Of a stretch of 64,000 nt of DNA, positions 1-11,547 are shown one piece after another (position 1 is the stretch's first letter; each line of letters opens with the position of its first letter). The position numbers were made by a program, and so were the translations under genes. The notes under the pieces were generated by a model, which was not told the origin of the DNA, did no database searches, and saw only the letters and a list, made by a program, of their open reading frames with translations. Source of the DNA: Adiantum capillus-veneris (lineage: Eukaryota; Streptophyta; Polypodiopsida; Polypodiales; Pteridaceae); contig CM043970.1 of assembly GCA_014529385.2 (NCBI GenBank), positions 44,436,779 to 44,500,778 of the forward strand, read 5' to 3'.

Positions 1-190
1 TGTTGGCCAAATTATGTGCACTTTCTATGAGTGTAGATGCCCTAGTGTGCACTCCATCGGGTTCGGCTTCTTGCTCTAAGGCAGTTCTGATGATAGACCA
101 TAATCATTTTTTCATCAGATATCCTCTTAATTTTATTTTCCAGGTGTGCAACCCTTCCCCGTTGAATTTTTCTATTCCCTTGTCCCCCAT
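1..190 (-). pseudogene. Copia-type gag, N-terminal fragment
   Basis: Minus-strand frame starting at 190, equivalent to the gag that starts at 48635. The N-terminus reads MGDKGIEKFNGEG, the usual opening of Ty1/copia gag proteins (DUF4219/UBN2 type). Copy 1 differs by a Phe-to-Leu change where copy 2 reads GEGFHTW. The window edge truncates it. Confidence 0.6.
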
Positions 191-317
191 TTGTGCTAAT
201 AGAGGGGTCTTAGGTTAGGAGACTCTCCTAGCCAATGTCTACCTCTTTACATAGTGCACAAGAATTTGGAAAAAAATTATTTAAAGTTGTGCTCGGTTGG
301 GTTCATTTCATTGCAAG

Positions 318-319
<2 letters not shown>

Positions 320-362
<43 letters not shown>
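320..362. repeat. (GA)n microsatellite
   Basis: Uninterrupted AG dinucleotides, about 43 bp, inside the copia-like element. The matching tract in copy 2 (48766-48842) is about 77 bp, so the locus has changed length since the duplication. Confidence 0.95.
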
Positions 363-367
<5 letters not shown>

Positions 368-1365
368 CCTTTGTGAATCCCCTCTTCACATATTGGGGAA
401 ATGACCCTTTGCTTTTGCTTTTGATGCTCGAAAGAAACCCTCCTTGAAGCTTGGTAATAATCTTGTTTGAATTGTTGCAATGCCGCGGTTGGTGAGAACG
501 GCCCCTTTGGTAGCCCTTTGAGTTCTCGACGAAGGTTTTGAGTGGCCTTAATGAAGCTTCAACCTCCCTTAAATTGTTTGGAAATGCCCTTTTATTGCTT
601 AGGGCTCATCGTGGTGTAGCAGGGCCATGGGAAGGCAGGCTTATGCAAGGCTAAGCCGGTTGAGCTGTCAAGGAGAAAAACGGGTGGCACGCGTGGGAAG
701 AGCCTCTTTTGTGGGTTGAAAAGATCGGGCAGGTGGGCAGCCAAGCCGGGCAAGTGCCGGCACGCAGGCAGTTGATCGGGCAGGCGGGGGTAGGCAATCG
801 GTCAACACCGAGTTGGTGAGGCCAAAAAGGCTTGTCCACGTGAATCTTCCCCAACGGACCTAACAAGGGACTCAACAACACAACTGAGGGCCTAAGAAGC
901 ATTTTCATGAGAATAAGCTTGGTCCTAGGACGAAGCACCCAGCATTCCAAATTCTTGTGACCAAGCCTTTAACTGTGGTCCTGGGAACAAGCATCATATC
1001 ACAAACTTAGCACCCAAGCATGCCCATGGAACCATGGAAAATTTTTGCAATCAAGTTCAATCAGTGTCATCAGATGAAGCATCCAAAATTGGCCTTTCGA
1101 TAATCAATTATCTAACCATGTCAATCGGACGAGAGACCAACCAGGCCCACTCTTGCATTCATGCATGGCCTTGAGGCTAAGCATGCTAGCAAGGTATAGG
1201 AAGCTAACACAAATTTGGCACTCAACCATGGTCTTGGGAACATCCTTGTTCCAAGAGTGTTTTAAAAGAACAAGCTTGGTCCTAGGACCAGAAAGGTCTT
1301 GCAAAACTTGGGGATGGATTACAATTCCATTCACGCTTGTTCTAACGATTGAATTCTTTTCAAAG

Positions 1366-3736
1366 GGGAATACATAGACATGGAGAAGTGTCTGAAATGT
1401 GATTCTGAGAGATATGGAGTACTCCATGGACAAAAAATGACGTAGAAGGTGATGCAACACTTTCCTATAATGCCTTGCATCAAGAATTTCTTTGAGTGCA
1501 AGTCCACGGCAGCTCTATCAATATGGCACGAGGAGAATATATTTTTGCATGGTGTGTTATGGATCCCTGCAGATTGTATGGCATGAAAGCATATAGATGA
1601 CACATGGCCAGATTTTTCCAAGGAAGCTCCAAATTTATGCCCCAACCTGGTTATGAATGGTGTAAATCCGTTTGGTCAGAGGTGGACATCTTACAATGTA
1701 TGGTTAGTTGTCATTGTCAACTAAAACATTCCCCCGTGGTTGATTACCAAGCAGGGCACATATTTCTAAGCTTGATTGTGTTGGGGGGTATAAAGTGAAG
1801 AATATGGATGTGTGTCTTTGTGCACTATTGAAAGAGCTACAACAATTGTGGATTGGCATAGAAGTAGTGGATATGAGCCGACAAACAGGTCTCTCAATGC
1901 CTTGATCAAAGGCATTTTGATGTGGACCATCCATGGATATCCCAGACTAACAGAATGCTTAGGTGATACTCAAACTCAAACACGATAAACCTTTTTTTTA
2001 CATGTGGATTTATTGTCATGTGTATATATGCAGGGCTCCAAGCAAGAGGATACAGACCCTGCATCACATGTGGCCCTAGACTTAATGAACGTCCGGCGGC
2101 CTCAATAAGTAAATCTACAAAGGTAATCAAGTCCATCTTCTAGAATATCATGAGTTATGCAAAGATTTTTTGGGAAGAGAAACGCCAAGGATGTTTGCTC
2201 AAGCATGGTTAGAGCAGAAGGAGATGTGTAATGACAGTTTGCCCCGAGTGATGAAGAGATTCTCTCTATGGTACAAGTTGCCATATTGGCCCAGACTCAT
2301 GATCAATTGCTTGCTCAATCCAGTGCACATATTCAAGAATGTGGGTAATCTATTGTGGGACCATCTCATTGGCAAGAAAGATACTTTGGGATCCAGAATT
2401 GACCTTAGAAATGTGGATCATATGGAGCAAGCCGCATACAACACCCAATGGATCGATAAAACTCCCTAAAGCTCCATGGATTTTTTCAAGAGGCTAGGAA
2501 CACAAAGTAAAAGAGATCATTTAATCCTTTTGTATGCCCAATGGCATAACACACTCACTCCAAACATGTTTCACTAAAGAAGGGAAGATTACTGGTTTGA
2601 AGTCACACGACTGGCATAAAATTTTTTAGGTACGTTTCAAGTGAAATAGATCATAGTTGAAATTGCATAGCATATCCGTGTGTGGAATTCAATACCATTG
2701 CTAGACTTATTTTGCAGGTTATTTTACCGGTGCTCCCAAAAGGAGATCCATGTAGGTTCCATACCATCCGCCATACTAAATGCTACGGAGGCTTTTTTCA
2801 TATTGGAGAAACACTTTTCTACTACCATGCTAGCCTTCAAGTGCATCTTCTTGTTCACATAGATGATGAGGTGGAAATAGCAAGCACAGTGCATTTCGGA
2901 TGGATGTTCCTTTCAGAACGTTCTATGAAAATGCTCAAGGGATATGTGTGTTAGAAGGAATGTCTAGAGGGTAGCATGGCAGAGGGTTGGTTGGTATGAG
3001 AGTCCCTAGTTTCCATTGGAGAGTGGCTGGACGGATTTTATCGTACTCGAGATACACTTTGGTGCACCATAGATAATGAGCGGATATCTGAGAATGTGAT
3101 GTGCAATCTCCGTGTTGAAAATAAAATGACAAAAGATCTAGAGGCTAAGATCAATTGATTTTGCATGCTTCATAATCGAGTGATGCAAATGTGGATTTTA
3201 CAGTATGAGAATGCAAAGCAAGAGCGACAAAGGGCACGAATCAAATGGAGACGGGAAAGACGGCCATTGCTGCATTATCGAGTGGATCTTGAGTCTACCA
3301 ACATTCATGAGCTTAAGATGGTTGCACAACCAATTGAAAAATGCACAACACTGCAGCAAATAGGTGGCTAAGGAGGAGTGGGAGTATTCGCGGGATTGCA
3401 GTCCCAAGGTATGTTGCAATGTACAACTCTTGGCTTTCTAGATGTTTGGATGACCACTGATAATCATTTTTGGTTGTAGTATAAGTCATACATGGCAGCA
3501 TGGTGTAAAGGTTGACATTCTAGGGTGGAATGGATCAACAAAATTTGTTTTACACAAGATTGTGGAATCATGGCCAAACTCAAACAATCTAGTCGATGAT
3601 GGTTCTCTGATGCAGATGCTATGGTGGCGGAAATCACTTACTTCGGCACGCTACAAAAATTTTGAGGATCGACTATAGAGGATTTTTTGTGGATTTGTTT
3701 GATGTTCAATGGTTCAAGATAAACAGGGAGGGTTGA
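1366..3736 (+). pseudogene. CACTA (En/Spm) TNP2-like transposase, decayed, copy 1
   Basis: Translating across frameshifts gives a recognisable plant CACTA transposase. It begins with a CLKC zinc-type motif (about 1385). Next is the Transposase_21 core: an NPFGQRWTSYN motif near 1660, PPW near 1735, and a MWTIHGYPRLT stretch near 1925. A CxxCGP motif follows near 2060, then HIFKNV (about 2330) and GKITGLKSHDWH (about 2590). A DUF4218 region reads VHLLVHIDDEVE and MLKGYV (2830-2950). A C-terminal DUF4216-like stretch, DYRGFFVDLF, is near 3680. The first catalytic Asp of the family (DG.NPFG) is Asn here. There are many stops and frameshifts. No terminal CACTA repeats were identified. Inactive fossil, duplicated at 52136-54506. 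Confidence 0.85.
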
Positions 3737-3770
3737 AACACTACTGTGGGAAGAGGAGAGTCAGGTTTCC

Positions 3771-3771
3771 T

Positions 3772-3838
<67 letters not shown>

Positions 3839-3911
3839 CAAGCTTATTGTAGAGAGAGAGTTTACCACAACTCGCTGATAGTTGAGGTGTGTGCTATAGA
3901 GAGGAAAAGAA

Positions 3912-3971
<60 letters not shown>
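3771..3971. repeat. Two long (GA)n microsatellites
   Basis: Pure GA runs at about 3771-3836 and 3915-3971, separated by a short interrupted spacer, just behind the transposase stop. The homologous tracts at 54545-54720 are interrupted differently and are shorter. Confidence 0.95.
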
Positions 3972-3976
<5 letters not shown>

Positions 3977-5169
3977 GCCTCCCTATTGCAAAAAGCCAAA
4001 GAGAAAGAGTCCTTATGTACCTAGGATTAATTTTTTTGGCCACATTGAGAAAGAGTTCTTATGTACCTAGGATTAATGTTTTTGGCCACCTTCTAATCTC
4101 TTGCCCCCATCGGCCCCATTTGGCATGCCCTTCAACTTGTCAGTGACTCCTGAATTTGCAAGTGAAGGTGATGTTTTCTTTGCACCAAGCGATGTGATGG
4201 TAGATTTTTGCATACACCCCCACTCAGAATTTTTCATGTGTATCCTCTCCAAAGAAGCCAAATGCTTTTAGTGTATGAACCACCTCTAGCATTTCTATCT
4301 TTAGCATTTTTTTCCTACTAGTAGATTTGTCTTGTTTTTCCTATTTTATCTTTCAAAAATAAATAAAACCCATCATATTTATATTAATAAAATTGAGGAA
4401 CACTTTTCATATCATTACCTATTTTTCTAATATTTTTACTATTTATTATCTCATCACTAATTATTTTCCCTTCATTTTGCTATATGTTATTTCCTATTTT
4501 CTATTTTCATTATATTTGCATATCTCTATCATCATCTTCTCTTGGATGGTTGCAAGGTGAGTCATGGGTATACATCATGCTCACACAAGGCATCGATGAG
4601 TCATCTTTGGAAGCACAAGGAAAGGTAAGGTCGTATGGTCCACCAAAAAGACTTTTGGGATGTGGAAAATACATGTTTATTGGCTCGACTTTTTGCACGT
4701 AGCTCCACCCTGAATTTGTCAGAGTGGCGTGAATAAAATTTGTAGCTTGTGATCTCATCTCTTTGCCAATATTTTTATTTTATTTTTTGGAGCTCTGAGC
4801 AAGGATGTATGTCCCAAATGGTGGGACCCTGTTGACAGCTCATAGTGACAGGTTTGCGTACCCTGTTTTCCCTGCTTCCACACACACACAACCACTTTAC
4901 CCTCAACCCTCTATCACCCAACATTGTAAAAAAACCCCCTTTCTCTCTCGTCTTTTTACATCATTATACCTCACTTACCACACCATTTGGCCTCTAGCTA
5001 GAGTGGCCACTCACACGGCTAGAGGCATCTTCTAGGCCTAGTCACCACTTGGCCATCATGCAAAAAACCAAAGCGGTGGGGAGGAGCTTCATCATCACTG
5101 CACCATCCACTTTGAAAAATTTAATTTCAATTAGCAATTAAATCCATCTTAATCAAGCTTCCCCTCTCC

Positions 5170-5177
5170 TATATAAA
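5170..5177 (+). promoter_or_regulatory. TATA box of LTR-like region A
   Basis: TATATAAA inside CCTATATAAAGAGGCC, with a CA-rich presumed start region about 30 bp downstream. It points toward the gag at 6793. Confidence 0.5.
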
Positions 5178-5533
5178 GAGGCCTCTTCTACACACAAGAA
5201 AAAAACACAACACAATAGGGTAACAAGTTGCTAGAGGGTTATGCTACACACACCACCTCTTAAGCCTTGGTGCTTGAGCTTCATGCCTACACTTGGAGTA
5301 TCCATGGCTGCCCATTAAGTCTCTCTATTGTAAGTATGGTCTTGTGTTGATAGTTACATGGTTTCCTTATGCCATATTTCCACAAATCTCTCTCGTGGTT
5401 CTTACTCTTACTTATTGTGCATGATGTATTGCTTATAATCACTTGGTGGTATGTGAACTCCTAACCTTAAAACTCCCTCTCCATCACTCTCTCGTGATGG
5501 AATAAGTATACAATACCTAAAATGCAGCCCCAT

Positions 5534-5535
<2 letters not shown>

Positions 5536-5597
<62 letters not shown>
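5536..5597. repeat. (CT)n microsatellite
   Basis: About 62 bp of uninterrupted CT in the leader of LTR-like region A. Region B has a CT tract at the matching place (36101-36149). Confidence 0.95.
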
Positions 5598-5599
<2 letters not shown>

Positions 5600-5817
5600 T
5601 TGTTTATGTGTGTGTTCAAGGTCATCCAAATGGTCAAGATGGTTCCACTCTCTTCTTCTCCCATGGTCTTGGGGATTAGTGAGTGATGTTTTTATTTAGG
5701 GTTTTGGTAGAGTGCTCTCCCTCTCTCTCTCTATCATGACAAGAAGCATTCCATATGGTCCATTGCATAGTGTGTTACCTACTCACTCTCTTGCGTCCTA
5801 GCCGCACACAAGCTAGG

Positions 5818-5827
5818 TGGTGCCCCC
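5818..5827 (+). other. Candidate primer-binding site
   Basis: TGGTGCCCCC follows CTAGG. The same core recurs at 5927-5936, 36267-36275, 63221-63229 and on the minus strand at 15411-15420, each between LTR-like sequence and a leader. LTR elements usually prime from a tRNA 3' end, so PBS sequences start with TGG. The tRNA is not identified. Confidence 0.35.
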
Positions 5828-5939
5828 TATCGTTTTGACGGATTTTTATGCCCCATTTCCATTGAGGAGGATCGGCAAGGAGGTGTAGAGGCCACCCCCT
5901 AGCAGCTCCACATTCCGGCCCTCATTTGGTGCCCCCAGT

Positions 5940-6424
5940 TAGGAGGGCTACATAGACCTTCAGTTCACAAACAATGAAGGTGTGCAATTTTCAACATGGA
6001 CAAGTATGCATGAGGAGTTTGCAAATTGGAGGACAGTGCACTTTGTGAATCCTAACACCACCAGTCTTAAGCCAACCTCCTGTCCGCGTGAAGATTTCTT
6101 TGGATATTGTCTAAAGTGCTTTGGTGATCGGGTGAAGAGCCTTCCCGATTTACCTTTGTTGCTAATTTTCAAAAAGCTATCTCAATCTAAAGAGACTGTC
6201 CTGTTGATGATGTTTTGCACATTAATGGTGTAACTTTTGTTCGCCATGCTGATTATGGCAATAACATCCAACTACTACTTGAAAAAAGGCTCGGCATAGT
6301 AAGAAGTGTTCCCATCACCCCCTACATCTTCATAGACGTGTCAGGAAGAGTAGAAGTTATCCGAGGTGCTGACCTTCTATGGCTAATCAGGCTCATTGTT
6401 CCAAAGATGGTGCACCTAAGCTAG
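5940..6424 (+). pseudogene. Unrecognised decayed ORF in retroelement leader
   Basis: A coherent plus-strand reading runs across a frameshift near 6205, from about 5950 to the stop at 6422. Hydrophobic and charged residues alternate as in a folded domain, with a motif FFGYCLKCFGDRVK near 6100 and PYIFIDVSGRVEVI near 6330. I do not recognise the family. It lies between the candidate PBS and the gypsy gag, so it could be an extra N-terminal ORF of the same element. Confidence 0.3.
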
Positions 6425-6603
6425 TATATTTGTGTGGGTAAGGATGGATGCCAATAATGATAATAATGATCCACGGATGTTTCCTTTCCATTTTGTGCGT
6501 CATATGCGGGTTAATATATGTATTGATAGGAAATTATTCTATCAGCAAAGAATAGCTTTGTTGTTTGGAGCTGAGAGACTTCGGGAAATCTTGCGCTCTC
6601 CTC

Positions 6604-6657
6604 ATCCTGTCATTCTACCCTTACTAGATTATCCTGTCATTCTACCCTTACTAGATT
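6604..6657. repeat. 27-bp tandem duplication
   Basis: Two perfect adjacent copies of a 27-bp unit containing ATCCTGTCATTCTACCC, at 6604-6630 and 6631-6657. Confidence 0.85.
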
Positions 6658-6792
6658 ATCACCACTCTTTTGATGTGTCAATATTCATCCTATTTTGAGC
6701 TAGCTATGCTAAAACTCTAAATTGTACTTATCATACTCTACTTTCAATAGATTGGAGTTGTTTGTGTAATTGTGTACTCTCTCAGTTATATT

Positions 6793-7806
6793 ATGGCCTT
6801 CCCTAATTTTTATGGTAAGCCTGGGGAGGTTGCTTCAGACTTTTTGGATGATTTGGAAATGGCATTTTTAGTGTAAGGAAGGGATGATGAGACCACAAAG
6901 CTAAGGGTCTTTCCACTAGTCTTAAGAGAAGGTGCTAAAGTATGGTATCAAACTTTGGCACCCGAAGAAAGAAGAGACTGGGAAGCCTTAAAAACGACCT
7001 TCATCGAAGAATTTCGCCATCATGAGCCTCCAGAGGAGATATGGAGACAACTATTAGAGCTACACCAAACATCACCCAATGACTATAGAAGCTATGAAGG
7101 GAAGTTTTCCAACCTGTGGAAGAAGTGGTGTGCATCACTAGGCAAAGGGGAAAGGGCGCTAGAGTGCCTAAAGAAGGATTGTTTCCTAGCAAGACTTTAC
7201 CCCATTCTTCAAGAAAAGGTAAAAGGTAAATTCCTAAACACCTTTGAGAAAGTTATGAATTATGCAAGGGAGAAGGATAGGAAATTAAAGTTCCAAGATC
7301 AGCTACAAGGAGGAATGGAACCTCCACCGCTAGCTCAACCTACGCCAAGGGTAGTAGCAGGGACAGGAGCAACAGACCAAGATTCCTCTCAACAAGAGCT
7401 GCTTCAACAAATCACCAATCAGCTAGAGAGCCTGTCAATCAATTTGGTTCAAGGTGTAAGGGCTCCCCATCTAGGAAATGAAGGAAATAGACAAGAAGGA
7501 CAAAGGAAAACCCGTGAGTACGTTTGCTACAATTGTGGAGAGGTAGGTCACGGCATGTATTATTGCCCTCACCCACGACGCTATCAAAGAAATGGTAATA
7601 AGACAACCTCCCTGCCAACAAGTCACTCCTCCTCGAGCAAGGCCGCAAAATGGACAAAATGCAAATGTGGCTCCACCAACTCAAATATTGAGACCCCCTC
7701 CTCCACCACCACAAGCACCAGCAGATATCCCTCCACTACCATCAGGTGGGGAGGATAGGGTTGTCTCTGTCATAAGTCTTGACAATGGTAAGGATAAAGG
7801 GAAATA
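6793..7806 (+). pseudogene. Ty3/gypsy gag with CCHC zinc knuckle
   Basis: The frame opens at ATG 6793 (MAFPNFYGKPGE) and has one in-frame TAA at 6874. It continues to 7758 with a retrotransposon gag domain: KVWYQTLAPEERRDW, FIEEFRHHEPPEEIW and a basic helix near 7260. A canonical CX2CX4HX4C zinc knuckle, CYNCGEVGHGMYYC, lies near 7525-7566. After it a frameshift near 7590 moves the reading into a proline-rich tail (RPPPPPPQAP) ending at 7806. The same fold is present in the minus-strand gag at 13858-14502. No protease or reverse transcriptase follows in this element, so it is a gag-only remnant. Confidence 0.8.
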
Positions 7807-7822
7807 AAATGAGGAAGATGAC

Positions 7823-8044
7823 ATGGGAACTTTCCTTGCTGGTGTCAAGGATATCAATAAGAGACTAAGTTTTCCAAGTGAAGTCATTTCTAACAGTTCC
7901 CTTGTGCAGATTGTTCTTGATGCCTTGCCAAATTCTTACCAAACTTTTGCTAGTACTTGGAGACTTATGACCCAAGGAAATCCTGAAGTTTTCCAGTTTG
8001 ATGCATCCATTAGGAGAAATATGGACTTTGCATGGGCCTTGTAA
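7823..8044 (+). pseudogene. Copia-type gag fragment (UBN2-like)
   Basis: A 73-residue frame reading LVQIVLDALPNSYQTF and TWRLMTQGNPEVFQFD, the spacing seen in Ty1/copia gag proteins. It lies directly behind the gypsy gag and is probably a separate scrap joined by rearrangement. No zinc knuckle follows. Confidence 0.5.
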
Positions 8045-9021
8045 GGAATCTTAATTTTTAGGGATTAAGGCTAATGTTGTGTAGGGTTAAGGGTACAAGG
8101 GCATTCAAGAAGCTAGTTTTGAGTAGGCTTTTCTAGCCTTCTTTTAGACACATGTAGGATGTGGACATAGGAGGTCACTTTCTCTCTTTAGATTTTTGAA
8201 AGTGAAGGGAGTAAAGGGATGTGGCTACGTTAGAAAAAATTTCGTGCACTAAGCGTCAAAATTTGATTTTTTTTCAAAAAAGTCATTTGTACCTTTCTGA
8301 CTCCCCCCAAACATATATACATATCAAAAAATCATTTTTTTGACTTTTCTTTAAACCTACAAGCATTGAAAGTCTACTTTTTTTTAAAAAAAATCTCCCT
8401 TAAGAAAAGAAACCTTTGTTCTCTACTCCTCCTCTCTCCCTCTCCTCTCCCTCCTTGACCCCTTCTCTCCTCCTCCCCTCTCTCTCCCTCTCTCCCCTTC
8501 CCCCTTCTCTCCTCCCATCTTCCTCCCTCTCCCTTCCCCCTCTCTCTTTTCATCCTTTGCTTCCTCACACAACAGCTCTGCCATGGTGCTCACGAACATC
8601 AAAAATTATGTGCCTCCACTACCATGTTCTCCGCACACCAAAATCTTACATATTCGCTTGTCCATGGTGTTTGCACTGAAGATCGCACGTGAGGATGAGC
8701 AGAGGTAATCCGAGGAACGTCGTACCATCGATGAACCGAATGTTGATGATTCTTCAATATGATGGGAGGGGAGAATTAGGATTATTAGGCTATTGAAATC
8801 GATTGTGTATGGGTGTAGGTGCTTCTTTGCATTCGTGGATGCACAAATGTCAAGCTCTTCAGCTCAAAACAGTGGCATTACAAGAAAGTATTGCCTCTTT
8901 GGAGAGAGAGGTTGAAACTCTCCAACAACAAATGCAAGAAAAGGATGTCACATTATGAAGCTTGCCAATACCATCACATATTTGAAAGAAAAACTACAAG
9001 AGGTTCTTCAAAGTAGCAACA
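8045..9021. other. No gene seen; AT-rich spacer and polypyrimidine tract
   Basis: Contains A/T homopolymer runs and an irregular C/T-only tract at about 8416-8560. From 8700 to 9010 there is non-repetitive sequence with only short, unsupported frames. Confidence 0.6.
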
Positions 9022-9066
9022 ATAGCAATTCCACGCTGAAACGTGGAAAATTCACGGCGTTGCTAT
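9022..9066. repeat. Nested inverted repeat (hairpin)
   Basis: ATAGCAA (9022-9028) pairs with TTGCTAT (9060-9066). Inside it TTCCACG (9029-9035) pairs perfectly with CGTGGAA (9042-9048). It could be the end of a foldback element; nothing else identifies it. Confidence 0.6.
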
Positions 9067-9206
9067 GATTCTCGCTATGCAACAATTATTATCGCGATGA
9101 ATATAGCGACACCGACCCTGTAAAAAATTAATCTGCGAGTGCCAAAAATTCATAACTATAGGTCTGAGTTTTGACGCTCTTGCGAAACAGGTATACCCGC
9201 GTCCCT

Positions 9207-9705
<499 letters not shown>

Positions 9706-9906
9706 AATGAAATGAAATATATTAAACATTTCAAAATGTCAAAATGATGTATGAGACCAATCCTCTTGTGGATCTAATTTAATGTGTTGTCCAAGAAAGT
9801 AGTGCACCGATTGGTGAAGAGCTTTGCCATTGTCCGTCTTTGTAAATAGACATACTATGACATATATAGATAAAGAGAGGGAGAAAGAGAGATAGAGAGA
9901 AAGAGA

Positions 9907-10165
9907 GAGTCATAGGTTTAGGATTTAGTTTTTATATTTAAGTTAGAGTTTAGGTTTATATTTAATGTTAGAGATTTGGGGTTAGGTTTAGGATTTAACT
10001 CTATAATTAAGGTTTACAGCATAGTTAAGGATATTCAATGATAGTAAGTACGAGAGCTTAGGTTTAGATTTAAGATTAGGTTTTGGATTTAGTTTTTATA
10101 TTTATGTTTATCTTCAGGATATATCACGGTTTAAATTTAGAGTTAGGTTTATGGTTATGTTTGCA
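9907..10165. repeat. Degenerate telomere-like (TTTAGG-rich) tract
   Basis: Repeated GGTTTAGGATTTAG, GGGTTAGGTTTAGG and related words over about 260 bp, close to the plant telomere unit TTTAGGG but strongly diverged. It is bordered by GA repeats on the left. Confidence 0.5.
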
Positions 10166-11547
10166 GTAGTTTGCATGTAGCTCACATGAGCTTAGGTATG
10201 TAGTTGTTTGCAAACTCACATGTGCAAACGGCTCGTGGACAAGGCGTTTGTGCATGTGATCTTGCAAGTAAGTAAAGAGCATCTCTTCTCTCTACCTTGT
10301 CTATCTTTCTCTCTCTCTCTCTCTCTCTTTGTCTGGTTTTCTGTTTCTCCCTCTCTTTCTCTCCATGGATGCGGCATTAGGTTGGAAAGCTTTCAATGAC
10401 ACTGTACCTCAGAATGGAATCAGACATGTAGTGTGCACAATAATCCCTCAAACAAAGAGAAAAGGTGAAGAGACGAAGAGAAAGAAGCATAATCAAGAAG
10501 CTCTTCTTCAAAGCACTCTCTCGCACTGCGCAACCACAAAACTGTGGCTTCACTTACAACCATGTATCTCTTCGAGGTCGTTTACACTAGGGAATGGCTA
10601 CAGCTGAACAAGAGTCAATGAACAAGAGGCAAAGGGAGTTTGTCCACTACATGCATTGTCATGTAGATGGGGGGTGTATATTTCTCATACTCACAAATAT
10701 AGGCATTGACCAATAAAGACGAGATTATAACCCTGTGGTTCTGATCTCTGTGCACCTCTAGACCGAGGTGTGCAGAGATCGGACATGGCTAGAGAATTTG
10801 AGGTAGACAAATTAAATCTGCTTAACAACATCAAGATTCAATATGGTCAACTTAAATTTCAATTGATGGTTAACTCTTGTGGACTCTGAAGATGGAATAA
10901 CAAGAATCAAAAAGGCAAAAGGGATTCAGAGATTTTGAGGAAGAACTTTGAAGAGGAGGTATTGGCTATCGAACGTGGAAGAGCAAGGACACAAAAAGAA
11001 TTTAAGAAGCTTGGCTAAGTGGTGGTATAGATTTGATATTGAAATCGGACTTAATAAGACAAAGTTATGGCAAGGGATTATAGAGATTCTAAAGATCTTC
11101 CCACAAATCTTTCTTTGCTCAAGAGCCATGCGAAGGCGGCTGCTTATGTCAAAGAACTAGCCATATTTGAAAGACTTGACAAAACTCGTGTGATCCAACC
11201 CTTGCATACGAAATGACAATTTGGAGCTAGCCATCACCAATTCATCATATCTGAAGGCTGAACATATTCTTAAATTGCTATTGCCACCATCTTTTGGGGA
11301 CACAGGAGATTGGGTGTCGCAAACTCAACCGTCTGACCGCTCACGTTTTGGGCAATTTCCTCGCACTTTGCCATTCTGGATTGGATGCCAATGCAATATT
11401 AAGCTAAGTACATCTTATTATATGATTTCTTTTAATCTCTCTCACTTATTTTTCATATTGCATCTGTAGAAATCTCCATATAGCCATTCTAAATTTAAAA
11501 AAACACAAAAAACTGAGCGAAAAAAAGGGGATAAAAAGCACAAAATC
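10166..11547. other. No gene recognised
   Basis: Holds a short CT tract near 10310-10328 and a hairpin at 10743-10780. From 10930 to 11225 there is a lysine- and alanine-rich reading (KEFKKL, then LLKSHAKAAAYVKELA in another frame) that looks like a decayed alpha-helical protein. I cannot name it. It may be 5' sequence of the gypsy element that starts at 11548. Confidence 0.35.
10743..10780. repeat. Near-perfect hairpin
   Basis: GATCTCTGTGCACCTC (10743-10758) pairs with GAGGTGTGCAGAGATC (10765-10780) except for two central mismatches, with a 6-base loop. Confidence 0.6.

Larger units (their letters stand above)
1..886 (-). mobile_element. Truncated non-autonomous copia-type element
   Basis: This segment matches the internal region of the complete element at 47478-50310. 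It includes the first part of a minus-strand gag (start codon at 188-190) and the untranslated leader. The window cuts its 3' side. Its 5' side, including the LTR and primer-binding site present in copy 2, is missing at about 886. It carries a (GA)n tract shorter than the one in copy 2. Confidence 0.75.
1..4629. repeat. Segmental duplication block, copy 1 (paired with 48446-55378)
   Basis: Read side by side, 1-886 matches 48446-49380 and 887-4629 matches 51659-55378, with only scattered substitutions and small indels. Copy 1 lacks about 2.3 kb that copy 2 has between 49381 and 51658. That missing piece contains one LTR of the element at 47478-50310 and a host-like gene fragment. Homology stops at 4629/55378, where copy 1 continues into LTR sequence and copy 2 jumps to gypsy pol. 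I saw the correspondence directly in the sequence; I have not computed percent identity. Confidence 0.9.
4270..5920 (+). mobile_element. Gypsy-like LTR and leader, family A (5' side)
   Basis: Inferred from layout. It has an AT-rich upstream part, a TATA box at 5170-5177, a leader with a CT tract, then candidate primer-binding sites (5818 and 5927) and a gypsy gag further on at 6793. The region 34160-36260 has the same order of landmarks and resembles it locally, for example the CCTAG...CTAGGTGGTGCCCC block. I could not fix the LTR ends or find the partner LTR. Confidence 0.45.

Noticed and set aside
3746-4024. Open frame encoding Arg-Glu repeats
   Set aside because: Simple translation of GA microsatellites. 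The same applies to frames at 43282-43847, 9156-9729 and 48680-48983.
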